Below are positions 1 through 10,737 of a DNA stretch of 58,222 nt, in pieces (within the stretch, counting starts at the first letter, position 1; every line of letters begins with the position of its first letter). The notes beneath the pieces are model-generated. The model was not told the origin of the DNA, ran no database searches, and saw only the letters and a list, made by a program, of their open reading frames with translations. A program made the position numbers and the translations under genes. Source of the DNA: Enterococcus sp. DIV0212c (lineage in GTDB: Bacteria > Bacillota > Bacilli > Lactobacillales > Enterococcaceae); NCBI RefSeq assembly GCF_017377505.1, contig NZ_JAFREN010000031.1, positions 1 to 58,222 of the forward strand, read 5' to 3'.

Positions 1-21
1 TGATTTACAGCTCTATTTTCT

Positions 22-1482
<1,461 letters not shown>

Positions 1483-1513
1483 CTAAATTTAAAAACGTAA
1501 TAAATCAATTTCT

Positions 1514-3391
1514 TTAACGAACAATTGCCAAGAAATCTTCTCCATGTAAAACGTCTGTTTGTTCCATATCTAATACGTCTAAATAATCGCCACTATTTGT
1601 TACAACAACAGGTGTCACCACAGGATGTCCTGCTGCTTTGATTTTTTCAATATCAAATTTAACTAATAGATCGCCTTGTTTCACTTTATCGCCTTGCTTC
1701 ACTTCTATTTCAAATCCGTCACCATCCATCTCAACAGTGTCCATACCAATATGCATTAAAACTTCTGCACCATCTTCTGTTGTGATTCCAACTGCATGAC
1801 CTGTTGGAAATAGGGTTGTGATTTCTCCATTAGCAGGTGCATAAAGTTCACCTAACGTTGGTTCAATTGCAATTCCTTTACCTAAAGCGCCTGATGAAAA
1901 TACTTGATCTTCAATTTTATCTAAAGGAACGATTGTACCTGTGATTGGGCTTGTTAAAACAATTTTATCATTTTTTGCATCTAAATTAGAATTTGTATCT
2001 TTTACAGGTGTTTCACTACCTGCTTCTGGTTTATCGTCAAATTTTAAAATAAATGTTAATACAAACGCAATGACAAAAGCAATCACGGTTCCGATTACTG
2101 CAGCAATCAAGCCAGATGTATCTTTTGTATCTTGAGGGATAAATCCTGGTAAACTCAATAAACTAATCAAACCAAATACATAGTTTTGAACATGACTGAA
2201 ACCGATAAATGCGCCACCGACTGCTCCACCGATACATGCTGCAATAAATGGTTTTTTAAGTGGTAAAGTAACACCATAAACAGTTGGTTCTGTAATACCG
2301 AATACTGATGTCATTGTAGATGAAAGAGCTAAACCTTTTAATTTCACATTTTTTGTCATAAAGAATACGGCTAATGCAGCGCCACCTTGAGCTAATACAG
2401 CTGGTAATAACATTGGCGCCATTGTATCAACACCACCACCTGCTTGAGAAAGATTAAGCATCATGATCGGCACAAAGCCCCAGTGCATTCCAAACATAAC
2501 GAATACTTGCCATAAACCACCCATCACTGCGCCTGCAATAATTGGACTAAAACCATAAATTCCATTGTAACCTTTACCTAGTAAATCACCTAAAACTGTA
2601 CCGATAGGACCAATTGCAATAAACGTAACTGGTGCCATTACTAAGAAAACTGCTAAAGGAACACAGATAATTTGTAAGAAAGAAGGAATTACTTTCTTAA
2701 AGAAACGCTCAACATAACTTTGAACATAGACTGCTAAAATAATCGGGATAACAGATGAAGTATAAGCACTTGCACCAATAATCACCGGAATACCTGCGAA
2801 AGTCAACGGTTGTCCAGCTAAAGCCGTAATGCTAGGATGAACAAGCGCCATTGCTAAACAGACTGCTAAAAACTGATTTGTTTTGAATTTTTTCGCAGCA
2901 GTAAAAGCTAGTAAGATCGGTAAGAATGTGAAAATTCCGTCAGCTATTGCAAAAAGAACCACATAAACACCTGATTTATCAGTTAGCCAATTCAATGTCA
3001 AAGCTAACGTTAAGAATCCTTTTAAAACCCCAGCACCAGCCATTGCACCTAAGAAAGGTGTAAAGATAGAAGAAATAATATCAATTAATTGATTAAAAAT
3101 ATTGCCTTTAGGTCCTTCATCTTTTTCAGTATCATCATCACCCAAACCACTGTGAGCCATCAATTCTTTATACACATCACTGACATGACTGCCGATTACA
3201 ACTTGATATTGACCGCCACTTCGAACTACTTGAATCACGTCTGGATCTTGATTCAGTTTTTCAGTATCTGCTTTTTCCTCATCTTTTAATTTGAATCGTA
3301 GACGTGTTGCACAGTGAACTACGCTATTCACATTTTCTTCTCCGCCAACTAGCGTTAAAACGCGTTCAGCTATTTCTTGATTTTTACTCAT
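1514..3391 (-). CDS. bglP: Beta-glucoside PTS permease, EIIBCA
   Basis: Membrane permease that imports and phosphorylates beta-glucosides. Domain order is IIB-IIC-IIA. The IIB phospho-cysteine lies in VHCATRLRF (about C27), a multi-helix IIC fills roughly residues 105-460, and a C-terminal crr-type IIA carries the histidine in LMHIGMDTV (about H547). The frame extends 19 codons further upstream, but MSKNQEIAERV is the conserved N-terminus and has an AGGAAATGGGG site, so the ATG at 3391 is chosen (625 aa). A RAT/terminator pair lies just upstream, between licT and bglP, giving this gene and bglA a second substrate-dependent switch. Confidence 0.95.
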   Translation of the reverse strand: MSKNQEIAERVLTLVGGEENVNSVVHCATRLRFKLKDEEKADTEKLNQDPDVIQVVRSGGQYQVVIGSHVSDVYKELMAHSGLGDDDTEKDEGPKGNIFNQLIDIISSIFTPFLGAMAGAGVLKGFLTLALTLNWLTDKSGVYVVLFAIADGIFTFLPILLAFTAAKKFKTNQFLAVCLAMALVHPSITALAGQPLTFAGIPVIIGASAYTSSVIPIILAVYVQSYVERFFKKVIPSFLQIICVPLAVFLVMAPVTFIAIGPIGTVLGDLLGKGYNGIYGFSPIIAGAVMGGLWQVFVMFGMHWGFVPIMMLNLSQAGGGVDTMAPMLLPAVLAQGGAALAVFFMTKNVKLKGLALSSTMTSVFGITEPTVYGVTLPLKKPFIAACIGGAVGGAFIGFSHVQNYVFGLISLLSLPGFIPQDTKDTSGLIAAVIGTVIAFVIAFVLTFILKFDDKPEAGSETPVKDTNSNLDAKNDKIVLTSPITGTIVPLDKIEDQVFSSGALGKGIAIEPTLGELYAPANGEITTLFPTGHAVGITTEDGAEVLMHIGMDTVEMDGDGFEIEVKQGDKVKQGDLLVKFDIEKIKAAGHPVVTPVVVTNSGDYLDVLDMEQTDVLHGEDFLAIVR

Positions 3392-3423
3392 TTTATATGC
3401 CCCATTTCCTTTATTTTTTATAT

Positions 3424-3510
3424 AAAAAAACCTAAACTGAAAAAACAATGATCAACTATACTTAAAAAAATTAAATATAGATAAATCGCTTGTTTTTTCA
3501 ATCTAGGTTT
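3424..3510 (-). terminator. LicT-controlled terminator before bglP
   Basis: On the minus strand an arm at 3510-3492 pairs, allowing G-U, with an arm at 3446-3424 that runs into a T tract. The 5' arm includes the last bases of the RAT element, so the RAT hairpin and the terminator are mutually exclusive. Confidence 0.85.
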
Positions 3511-3544
3511 TGCCTGCTAAACAGTAACAATCCGCTTCGATTGA
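3498..3544 (-). promoter_or_regulatory. RAT antiterminator element upstream of bglP
   Basis: Minus strand 3533-3505 reads GGATTGTTACTG, a short linker, then GCAGGCAAAACCT, the ribonucleic antiterminator consensus bound by BglG/LicT proteins. The outer arms TCAATC and GATTGA extend the hairpin. Binding by LicT would block the overlapping terminator at 3424-3510. Confidence 0.92.
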
Positions 3545-3576
3545 AAGTTAAATTTTGTAATCAATAAAGTTAAATA

Positions 3577-4419
3577 CTACATTTTTTTCTCTCCAGCTAC
3601 TCGCTGAATATGAATGGTCAAATAAATTTGTTCCGCTTTATCGATTGGTTTTTGATATTTTTTGACTAGATAGTCATTAATCCTCTGTACCGATTGAAAG
3701 GCCTTAGGATATTTACTTTGAATTAACTCGTAAAGAAAGTCATCTTCCTCATCGTGAGCTTCATTTTGCAAATAACGCTGAGCAAAATATTGTAAGTGCG
3801 TCACGATTCTTTGATAATTCAATGAATCTTCATCGAATGGCTTCCCGAAATAACGACTGACGATCGTTAGGATATCTCGCACCATTTCAGTAGCTGACAT
3901 TGTCACTTCCATGTTGCCATTTGCCTGTTCACTATTTACGATATGAAAGGCAATAAAACCAGCTTCACTTTCTGAGAACTCAATGTTCAGTTTCTCCTTG
4001 ATCAGCGCAACGCCTTTTCTAGCTATCGCAAATTCTTTAGGGTAAAACTTTTTTGTTTCAAACATCAATGGGTTGGGCATTTCAAGACCTTCATTGGCTC
4101 TCATGATCGCATAATGAATATGATCCGTCAATGTTAAATAGATATTCGATGAAAGCTCGATACCTAAATCTTCTTCCGCAATATCCACGATTTTTTTAAC
4201 TAGCTCTACTTCTTCTACAGGAATATCTGCAAATAATTGCTGAAATTGTCCTGAAGTGATGGAATCTTTAAGAACAAACTCTTTTTCAATAAAAGTTGGA
4301 TCGATCTCATCACCAATTTTTTTCTGGAATGCCAGTCCTCGGCCCATACAGACGATTTCTTCACCTGATTCATTTTTTGTCATGACGACATTATTATTTA
4401 AAATTTTTTCAATATTCAT
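3577..4419 (-). CDS. licT: BglG/LicT-family transcriptional antiterminator
   Basis: RNA-binding antiterminator for beta-glucoside genes. An N-terminal CAT RNA-binding domain (about residues 1-55) is followed by two PRD domains with conserved histidines (near the DHIHYA and FHIVNS segments in PRD1 and LTIHIQR in PRD2), phosphorylated by PTS proteins to signal substrate and glycolytic state. The open frame extends 16 codons upstream, but MNIEKILNNN with a GTGAGG site is the family N-terminus (280 aa). It is the first gene of the operon and is itself preceded by a RAT and terminator, so it should autoregulate. The two RATs in the window are its obvious targets. Confidence 0.95.
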   Translation of the reverse strand: MNIEKILNNNVVMTKNESGEEIVCMGRGLAFQKKIGDEIDPTFIEKEFVLKDSITSGQFQQLFADIPVEEVELVKKIVDIAEEDLGIELSSNIYLTLTDHIHYAIMRANEGLEMPNPLMFETKKFYPKEFAIARKGVALIKEKLNIEFSESEAGFIAFHIVNSEQANGNMEVTMSATEMVRDILTIVSRYFGKPFDEDSLNYQRIVTHLQYFAQRYLQNEAHDEEDDFLYELIQSKYPKAFQSVQRINDYLVKKYQKPIDKAEQIYLTIHIQRVAGEKKM

Positions 4420-4445
4420 GATGAACCTCACTTTTACAAATACAA

Positions 4446-4499
4446 ATGAAAAAAACCTAGAATCCACCCAAATAAGTTGCTATGGAAGATTCAGGTTTT
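4446..4499 (-). terminator. LicT-controlled terminator before licT
   Basis: On the minus strand AAAACCTGAATC and a short bulge pair with the TGGATTCTAGGTTTT arm, followed by a T run near 4447. The 5' arm is shared with the RAT at 4493-4521. Confidence 0.82.
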
Positions 4500-4521
4500 G
4501 CCTGCCGAACAGTAACAATCC
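4493..4521 (-). promoter_or_regulatory. RAT antiterminator element upstream of licT
   Basis: Minus strand reads GGATTGTTACTGTTCGGCAG then GCAAAACCT; this matches the LicT/BglG RAT consensus and differs from the bglP copy only in the loop. It lies in the leader between the promoter at 4535-4563 and the licT start. Confidence 0.93.
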
Positions 4522-4534
4522 TTATTACATGGAC

Positions 4535-4563
4535 AGCATAACATTAATTTAATTGATTTGCAA
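4535..4563 (-). promoter_or_regulatory. Promoter of licT-bglP-bglA
   Basis: Minus strand TTGCAA, 17 bp, TATGCT, placed so that transcription would start just upstream of the first RAT. Confidence 0.7.
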
Positions 4564-4627
4564 CCCTTTTCAAATACAAATAAAAAATGATTATTTAGAC
4601 AACTATTAAGAAATGTCAAAGTCGCAT

Positions 4628-4641
4628 TGCAAACGTTCAGA
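4628..4641. promoter_or_regulatory. Possible cre (CcpA site)
   Basis: TGCAAACGTTCAGA matches the catabolite-responsive element consensus at about 12 of 14 positions. It sits about 65 bp upstream of the licT promoter and about 60 bp before the rhodanese gene. Position and two mismatches leave this tentative. Confidence 0.35.
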
Positions 4642-4701
4642 AAAAGAGTTACAATCTATCCCATAGTTTTAAAAAATACATATTTTCAAAGGATGAGTTA
4701 C

Positions 4702-4995
4702 ATGTTTGAATCAATTTCAACACCAGATTTTGAAACACTTTATACTGAAACTGAACTTAATGTCATTGATATTCGTGAAACTGAAAGTTTTTTACAAGGA
4801 CACTTAGCACATTCTATGTCACTGCCTGCTACTGTTTTACCTAATATGTTAAAACAGCTGAATAAAGAAAAAACCTACCATATTATTAGTTACAGCGGAC
4901 GCCGTTCTGAAGTTATTGCCTCTTTTATGGCTTCTAAAGGTTTTCATGCTGTTCATGTAATCGGCGGGATGCAACAACTAGCTAAAGCTTCATAA
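4702..4995 (+). CDS. Rhodanese-fold protein without catalytic cysteine
   Basis: Single rhodanese-like domain of 97 residues: INVID-type strand (NVIDIRETESFLQGHL), then the active-site loop region and GF-HAVHVIGGM. In sulfurtransferases the loop reads CxxGxRS; here it is SYSGRRS, so the thiol-carrying cysteine is serine, and the whole protein has no cysteine. The ATG at 4702 follows AAAGGA at a normal distance; an in-frame ATG at 4693 overlaps that site and is less likely. It stands alone between the bgl promoter and azoR and ends with its own terminator. A sulfurtransferase role is unlikely; an arsenate/phosphatase-like or regulatory binding role is possible but unproven. Confidence 0.85.
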   Translation: MFESISTPDFETLYTETELNVIDIRETESFLQGHLAHSMSLPATVLPNMLKQLNKEKTYHIISYSGRRSEVIASFMASKGFHAVHVIGGMQQLAKAS

Positions 4996-5031
4996 TATTG
5001 TATAAGATAAAAGCGTTTATACTTTTTTTAG

Positions 5032-5074
5032 GTGACTGGGATATACTCACAGAGTAATCTTCGGTCACTTTTTC
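5032..5074 (+). terminator. Terminator after rhodanese-like gene
   Basis: GTGACTG at 5032-5038 pairs with CGGTCAC at 5062-5068, followed by a T run. Confidence 0.75.
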
Positions 5075-5125
5075 TTATGTGTTCATATAAAAAATGATTA
5101 CTTTTTATATAATTTAAGTAAAAAC

Positions 5126-5154
5126 TTGCTTTTCTTACTTTTTATTAGTAAAAT
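5126..5154 (+). promoter_or_regulatory. Promoter of azoR
   Basis: TTGCTT, 17 bp, TAAAAT, about 50 bp before the azoR start codon. Confidence 0.6.
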
Positions 5155-5173
5155 AGTTTTTGTTTATAAATAA

Positions 5174-5824
<651 letters not shown>

Positions 5825-5892
5825 ACGAAGTGTACCCGAGACAAAAATAGTTAGCTACGATAGCTAAGCTTAATCGCAGCTCATTTGAACTG

Positions 5893-5941
5893 AAAGAAGC
5901 TGGGAAATAACTTTCGACGTTATTTCCCAGCTTCTTTTATT
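5893..5941. terminator. Strong bidirectional terminator
   Basis: An 18-bp perfect stem (5894-5911 with 5919-5936) flanked by A and T runs separates convergent azoR and the AI-2E-family gene; the minus-strand stop codon lies at its edge. Confidence 0.9.
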
Positions 5942-7106
5942 ATTCTAGTTTATTTAATTCCTCATCTTCGTGATACAAACTTGAGACATCTTTATACCAT
6001 TCAAAAAGGTGTGTTGTGAGCACTTTAACTGCTGCGTAAACCGGTATGCCCAAAATGACTCCCACTACACCAAATAACTTTCCAGACGTCAGTAATACCA
6101 CTAATATCGTCACTGGATGGATATCTAGCTGACTTCCTAATACAAGTGGTGAAATCACTCGTCCTTCAATCGTTTGTTCAATAACAAAAACGACTAAAAC
6201 TTTGGCTAATAAAACAGGACCACCTACGATTCCTAAAAAGACCGCTGGCACCATCGCCAAAAATGAGCCCAAATAAGGAATTAAATTAAGAAAGCCTGCT
6301 GTAATTCCTAAAGTAATCGCATAATCCAATCCAATAAATGAAAAACCTAGAATAAACATCACTGCTACTGCAAAAGCAACTGTCAATTGACCTCTAATAT
6401 ATGAAGAAACTTGCGAATTAACTTCCCCTAAGACTTTTAAGGTTGGCTTGCGCATTTTATTAGGTAAAAATTTCATCAAATATGGCGCTAACTGTTTCCC
6501 ATCTTTTAAAAGATAAAATAAAATAAATGGCATTGTAATAATTGCTACTACAACAGTTGCAACGGCACCGACGAAATTCCCCAAGCCTTGAACAGTAAAT
6601 GTCGAAATATTACGAATGATGTCCCCTAAAGAGCTGATCAATTTGTCTCCCATATCTTCTAATTGGCTTCTAAATTGAGCAAAGAAAGGATCGCTTAAAA
6701 ATTCTTGCATCTTTGTATCGATCGTATCAATATACTGAGGAAAATGATTTCCAAAACTGACTGTTTGTTCCTGAATTTTAGGAACAATGACAACCAATCC
6801 CCAAATGATCAACGCTATTACAATAATAAATAATCCGATGATACTCCATATACGAGGAATTTGTTTCTTTTCTAGATAATCGACCACTGGATTCATCAAA
6901 TAATATAAAATCCCCGCCATGATCAGCGGCAGACCAACAACCCCAATAAATTGCCAAAGCGGTTTAAATAAATAAGATACTTTTGTAAAAACCAGCAAGA
7001 TCAACAAAATCAATAATACAACCAATAATGCTGTTACAACCTGATTATTTAAAAACCAACGCCAAAACCACGAAAAGCGCTTGTCTTTATCTTTTCCTTG
7101 TTCCAT
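5940..7106 (-). CDS. AI-2E family transporter-like membrane protein
   Basis: Polytopic membrane protein of 388 residues in the PerM/YdbI/TqsA family (UPF0118). It has paired N-terminal helices (about 23-75), a soluble segment with NHFPQYIDTIDTKMQEF, and a C-terminal helix block with the family's PYLGSFLAMVPA and EGRVISPLVLGSQLDIHPV motifs. Members include an AI-2 exporter and Na+/H+ antiporters, so the substrate cannot be named. The start ATG lies 4 bp after the stop of the upstream glucitol-IIA-like gene, whose last codons carry the SD (TTGGAGTG), implying translational coupling. Confidence 0.85.
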   Translation of the reverse strand: MEQGKDKDKRFSWFWRWFLNNQVVTALLVVLLILLILLVFTKVSYLFKPLWQFIGVVGLPLIMAGILYYLMNPVVDYLEKKQIPRIWSIIGLFIIVIALIIWGLVVIVPKIQEQTVSFGNHFPQYIDTIDTKMQEFLSDPFFAQFRSQLEDMGDKLISSLGDIIRNISTFTVQGLGNFVGAVATVVVAIITMPFILFYLLKDGKQLAPYLMKFLPNKMRKPTLKVLGEVNSQVSSYIRGQLTVAFAVAVMFILGFSFIGLDYAITLGITAGFLNLIPYLGSFLAMVPAVFLGIVGGPVLLAKVLVVFVIEQTIEGRVISPLVLGSQLDIHPVTILVVLLTSGKLFGVVGVILGIPVYAAVKVLTTHLFEWYKDVSSLYHEDEELNKLE

Positions 7107-7110
7107 TCAA

Positions 7111-7473
7111 TCACACTCCAAGCGATACATATTCTATTATTGTTCCAACTTTGATTGTTGGAAATACACTAGGAGTAAGATATAGACCATTAACAATTGC
7201 ATCTTCTTCAGGTACATCGTCAAAAACCAACGTCACATGAGCAATACTATTTAAGTTATTGTTCGCAAATGGTCCAACGTAAGATAATGTATATTCTTGT
7301 TCATCAATTTTTAAATGATCGCCTTTTTTTATTTCTAAAGATTGCGTCCCTTGAAATTTTTGAATGACGGAATATTCTTTCAAACCTTCTGTCGCGCTTT
7401 CCCCAAAAAGTATGATCATCGGTTCTTTTTCGTCAAGCGCTCGAACGCCAATTTCTGTTACTACAGCTTCCAT
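7111..7473 (-). CDS. Orphan glucitol/sorbitol PTS IIA-like protein lacking phospho-His
   Basis: The 120 residues align with GutA/SrlB-type EIIA: VVTEIGVRA, MIILFGESATEGL, AHVTLVFDD and a C-terminal VGTIIEYVS strand. In the E. coli protein the phosphorylated histidine is H43 in CFIHCHG; the matching stretch here is YSVIQKFQG, with Gln at that position. No IIB, IIC or sorbitol dehydrogenase lies nearby. The upstream-most open-frame start is 10 codons earlier without an SD; the ATG at 7473 follows GAAGGAG. Coupled to the AI-2E-family gene. It is probably not a working phosphotransfer protein; a regulatory or binding role is inference. Confidence 0.8.
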   Translation of the reverse strand: MEAVVTEIGVRALDEKEPMIILFGESATEGLKEYSVIQKFQGTQSLEIKKGDHLKIDEQEYTLSYVGPFANNNLNSIAHVTLVFDDVPEEDAIVNGLYLTPSVFPTIKVGTIIEYVSLGV

Positions 7474-7562
7474 ATCATTATCGCTCCTTCTCCAATTAAT
7501 CAATCTTCATTATAACATATAACTTTTTTTCTTATTCAATAATTTAAACTTATTCACGCATA

Positions 7563-7617
7563 AAAAAATGTGGCTAGGAAAAAACTCTATGAGTCATCTC
7601 CCAACCACATCTTTTGA
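7563..7617 (-). terminator. Terminator after the 3D-domain gene
   Basis: Minus-strand ATGTGGTTGGG pairs, with one G-U and one mismatch, with CCTAGCCACAT and is followed by seven T. Confidence 0.8.
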
Positions 7618-7641
7618 TTATTTTTTACAAGTGCTAAAGGA

Positions 7642-8295
7642 CTATGCTAAAACCGTTACTTCTACTTGTCTTCTTCCCCAATCAATACATTGAGAGACAT
7701 CAGAAAAATGTAGATCAATAATATTTCCTTTGATTGCACCACCTGTGTCACTAGCTACAGCTTCACCGTAACCTTCTACATATAGCTTAGTACCTAATGG
7801 AATCACTGACGGATCGACTGCAATTGCCATAGGATCTACTCGAAGATCTTGACCCATAGCAGTTAAGTTTCCGCCACCGATAAATCCTTCATTACATGAG
7901 TATGCAGTAGCTTCCATCATCATTTTTTGTCCACTTGGTTTTGCATTTGCTGCTTTTTCTTTTTCTAATTCCGCTTGTTTTTTCTCGGCTGCTTCTTTTT
8001 CCTTTGCAGCTTTTTCAGCTTGTGCTTTTTTAGCTGCTTCAGCTTTGGCTGCTTTTTCTTTTTCTATTTTTTCTTTATTTAAAATATCGCTTTTTACAAG
8101 TTGAATTGCTTCCCCTTGTGCTAATGAGTGGATCAATGAGCGAGAGAAGTTTTGGGCTGTATGTTCTGACACAACAGTATAGCTAGTTAAGCTTTCTAGT
8201 TCGCTACTTTTATTTTCTGCTGCATATACAGGAATCACTGATCCAGTAACAAAACAGCTTATTATAAACAAAATTGGTAACCATCGTTTCTTCAT
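7642..8295 (-). CDS. Secreted 3D-domain cell-wall protein (YocH/Rpf2-like)
   Basis: Exported wall-active protein of 217 residues. A signal peptide (about 1-26, ending PVYAA) precedes an Ala/Lys/Glu-rich segment (about 70-120) that looks like an extended coiled linker. The C-terminal 3D domain (about 127-217) has the aspartates of VDPMAIAVDP, SDTGGAIKGN and IIDLHF, the pattern of MltA-like lytic transglycosylases. Normal YocH-type proteins carry LysM wall-binding modules; none is seen here. ATG with GGGAGGAAA site, own terminator downstream. Likely peptidoglycan remodelling, possibly WalKR-controlled as in Bacillus yocH, though no clean WalR site is seen. Confidence 0.88.
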   Translation of the reverse strand: MKKRWLPILFIISCFVTGSVIPVYAAENKSSELESLTSYTVVSEHTAQNFSRSLIHSLAQGEAIQLVKSDILNKEKIEKEKAAKAEAAKKAQAEKAAKEKEAAEKKQAELEKEKAANAKPSGQKMMMEATAYSCNEGFIGGGNLTAMGQDLRVDPMAIAVDPSVIPLGTKLYVEGYGEAVASDTGGAIKGNIIDLHFSDVSQCIDWGRRQVEVTVLA

Positions 8296-8655
8296 TAAAT
8301 AGTTTCCTCCCTAAAATTCGTACGAGAGTTATCATATCATGGGTCAAAACGTTAATGGTTACTATTTAATTAAGGCTACGTTACAGTATGCAAGAAAGCG
8401 TTCTATCGATTGTCATATTATAAATATTTTCATCTTTTTTTAGTAAAAAAAACAAAAGTAGTTTAAAAAAATCCCGTTGTATTAAGGATTATCTTTTTTT
8501 AATTAGAAAATATGTGAAAAACAATTATTTATGTATTTCATTATTTTTATTCATTCTACCTGGTTTAAGGTATCGCAAAAGCATTGAAATCCCTCTATAT
8601 TACAACGAGTTTACAAAAAATGCTTTGCTCTTTTGTTGGTATCAATTTATTTTAC
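8296..8655. other. Intergenic region upstream of the 3D-domain gene
   Basis: About 360 bp of AT-rich DNA. It must contain the minus-strand promoter of the 3D-domain gene, but no pair of boxes stands out; TTGCAT and TTAAAT near 8390-8360 are 18 bp apart and are the best guess. A plus-strand frame of 61 codons at 8514-8699 lacks an SD and runs through a terminator, so it is not counted as a gene. Confidence 0.5.
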
Positions 8656-8700
8656 AAAAAAACTATGACACCCTGAAAACTCAGGATGTCATAGTTTAAT
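8656..8700 (-). terminator. Terminator after epuA
   Basis: AACTATGACA pairs with TGTCATAGTT, with an inner CTGA/TCAG stem; A and T runs flank it on both strands. Confidence 0.85.
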
Positions 8701-8706
8701 TAACTC

Positions 8707-8883
8707 CTATTTAAAAAAGTCTAGAATATGAGCCCAAATCTCTTCTTTGAACACATCTTTTGGATTTCCTCCGCCGATCACTCCGTAACCGATCATCGTT
8801 CCGGCAACAAATAAAATAATCACTAAGGCAATCACTACTAAAACTTTCAACAAAGTCACTATAATATAGCGTGTCGAACTCAT
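8707..8883 (-). CDS. epuA: EpuA-like small membrane protein (annotated as RNA polymerase subunit beta, PF11772)
   Basis: A 58-residue protein starting MSSTRYIIVTLLKVLV with one membrane helix (about 8-32) and a GYGVIGGGNPKDVF segment followed by an amphipathic tail, the EpuA family pattern. Streptococcal epuA also lies directly after murA, as here (14 bp gap). The start ATG follows GGGGAAAG. It ends before a strong terminator, closing the ywzB-murA-epuA group. Its role is not established; the frequent database name linking it to RNA polymerase is misleading for a single-helix protein. Confidence 0.8.
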   Translation of the reverse strand: MSSTRYIIVTLLKVLVVIALVIILFVAGTMIGYGVIGGGNPKDVFKEEIWAHILDFFK

Positions 8884-8897
8884 ATCACTTTCCCCTT

Positions 8898-10196
8898 TTA
8901 CTTAACAGTTGACATCTTCTTTTCTACAACTTTCTCGTCATTTACACGTTCCACTTTTGCTCCTAATTTTTGAAGTTTTTCATGGAATTTGTAATAGCCT
9001 CGATCTAAATATTCTAAATGAGATACTCGAGTGATACCATTGGCACGTAGTCCTACTAAAATCAACGCAGCAGCAGCACGTAAGTCAGTTGCTTCTACAG
9101 AAGCACCTTGTAATGATTGACTACCATTGATAATAGCAATATTGCCGTCTATTTTCACATCAGCATTCATACGTTGCATTTCTTCAAGATGTTGGAAACG
9201 ATTTTCAAAAACTGTCTCAGTTACTATGCTAGAGCCTTCTGCTACCATTTGCATGGCAGTCATTTGAGCTTGCATATCCGTTGGAAATCCAGGATGCGGC
9301 AATGTCTTGATATCTGTTGGTTTGATCACTTTAGGACCAACAACACGTAAACCGCCTCTTTCTTCACGAATAACAGCACCCATCTCAGTCAATTTAGAAA
9401 TCAATGGACGATTATGTTCTGGGATAGCTTCTTCGATCAAAACGTCTCCTTCAGTCATTGCTGCTGCAACCATGAATGTTCCAGCTTCGATACGGTCTTG
9501 AACGATTGAATGCTCAACTGCGTGAAGTTTATCCACACCTTCGATACGCATCATTTCAGTCCCAGCACCGACGATTTTTGCACCCATCTTATTAAGGATA
9601 TTTGCTAAATCAACGATTTCAGGTTCTCTAGCAACGTTTTCGATCACTGTCATACCTTTGGCTTTAACAGCTGCCATCATAATATTTTGAGTAGCACCCA
9701 CACTTGGGAAATCCAAATAGATCGTATTACCGATCAATTCATCCGCAATTGCTTCGATATATCCATTTTTTTGAATGATCTTCGCACCTAATGCTTGGAA
9801 GCCTTTCAAATGTAAATCAATTGGTCGCTTACCGATTGCACACCCACCAGGCATTGCAACCTTTGCATGCCCATTACGAGCTAATAAAGGACCCATAACA
9901 ACGATTGATGCTCTCATTTGACTAACATACTCATAATTTGCTTCAATGCCTAAAGGTTGAGTTGCATCTATTGTTACTTGGTTCTCATCTTCATTAAATT
10001 CAATATCTACGTTTAAATGTTTGATTACTTGGTTCATTGTAAAGACATCAGAAAGGATTGGTACATTATTTAATGTTGTTGTTCCTTCTTCTGCTAAAAG
10101 GGTTGCTGCTAAAATTGGCAATACTGCATTTTTAGCCCCTTCGATTTTCACAGTTCCTTTTAATTGGTTACCACCATGAACAATGATCTGTTCCAT
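8898..10196 (-). CDS. murA: UDP-N-acetylglucosamine 1-carboxyvinyltransferase
   Basis: First committed enzyme of peptidoglycan synthesis: transfers enolpyruvate from PEP to UDP-GlcNAc. The 432 residues contain the catalytic cysteine in [18 protein letters not shown] (about C117), the fosfomycin target, so no natural Cys-to-Asp resistance change is present. The N-terminal [19 protein letters not shown] is typical. It lies between ywzB and epuA in the order usual for Firmicutes downstream of the atp operon. Firmicutes often carry a second murA elsewhere; this copy is the murA/murAA position paralogue. Confidence 0.96.
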   Translation of the reverse strand: MEQIIVHGGNQLKGTVKIEGAKNAVLPILAATLLAEEGTTTLNNVPILSDVFTMNQVIKHLNVDIEFNEDENQVTIDATQPLGIEANYEYVSQMRASIVVMGPLLARNGHAKVAMPGGCAIGKRPIDLHLKGFQALGAKIIQKNGYIEAIADELIGNTIYLDFPSVGATQNIMMAAVKAKGMTVIENVAREPEIVDLANILNKMGAKIVGAGTEMMRIEGVDKLHAVEHSIVQDRIEAGTFMVAAAMTEGDVLIEEAIPEHNRPLISKLTEMGAVIREERGGLRVVGPKVIKPTDIKTLPHPGFPTDMQAQMTAMQMVAEGSSIVTETVFENRFQHLEEMQRMNADVKIDGNIAIINGSQSLQGASVEATDLRAAAALILVGLRANGITRVSHLEYLDRGYYKFHEKLQKLGAKVERVNDEKVVEKKMSTVK

Positions 10197-10303
10197 TTTG
10201 TTCCCCCCAAAAAAGTTAGAATTGGATGCTTTAATCCAAAATCTTTTCTATTATACCACTATTTACCAACAAATAATATCTTTTCTTTTTATTTATCCAT
10301 CCT

Positions 10304-10540
10304 CTAAGGGAAAAATACAATAAATAAGTTACGGCACAAGGCAAGAAACTCTAAGAAAAATGAGCTTGCAGTATAACCAATAACAATTGAAAAAAGGACG
10401 ATCAGTAATCGCACTTGAGAGGTTTGATGTGCTTTAAAAAACTGTTCTATTCGAATAGATTGCATTGCCCAAAAACTCACGTAAATGAACATTAAATGAC
10501 TAATGATCCGAACCATTGCATCAAGACCAAAAAACTGCAT
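10304..10540 (-). CDS. ywzB: DUF1146 (YwzB) membrane protein
   Basis: Small membrane protein of 78 residues with two predicted helices (about 10-28 and 44-66) and the RIIEQFFK-like RIEQFFKAHQ segment of the YwzB/DUF1146 family. In Bacillus the gene also lies between atpC and murA. ATG with AAGGAGAAA site. Function is not known; conserved position next to the ATP synthase and murA is the only clue. Confidence 0.85.
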   Translation of the reverse strand: MQFFGLDAMVRIISHLMFIYVSFWAMQSIRIEQFFKAHQTSQVRLLIVLFSIVIGYTASSFFLEFLALCRNLFIVFFP

Positions 10541-10685
10541 AATTTTTCTCCTTAATTTAAAAACTAAACAAGTTTTTGTAGTTAGATAAGTATTATAAAG
10601 AACAGTTTATCACAAATTATCTGAAACAAAAAATAAAGTTTCTTAATTATATAAAAAAGAACATATGTACGCGCTATTTATTTAT

Positions 10686-10731
10686 GAAAAGAGCGGACTG
10701 GGACATCTTGAACCTGTTGCCCCAGCCGCTC
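10686..10731 (-). terminator. Terminator of the atp operon
   Basis: Minus-strand GAGCGGCTGGG pairs with CCCAGTCCGCTC (one bulged base), followed by TTTTC, 7 bp after the atpC stop. Confidence 0.85.
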
Positions 10732-10737
10732 ATAATT

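Noticed and set aside
8360..8400. WalR-like site (TGTAAC then CTTAAT) before the 3D-domain gene
   Set aside because: The second half has two mismatches; not strong enough to list as a feature.
8514..8699. Plus-strand frame of 61 codons
   Set aside because: No ribosome site, and it runs through a strong terminator into the end of epuA.
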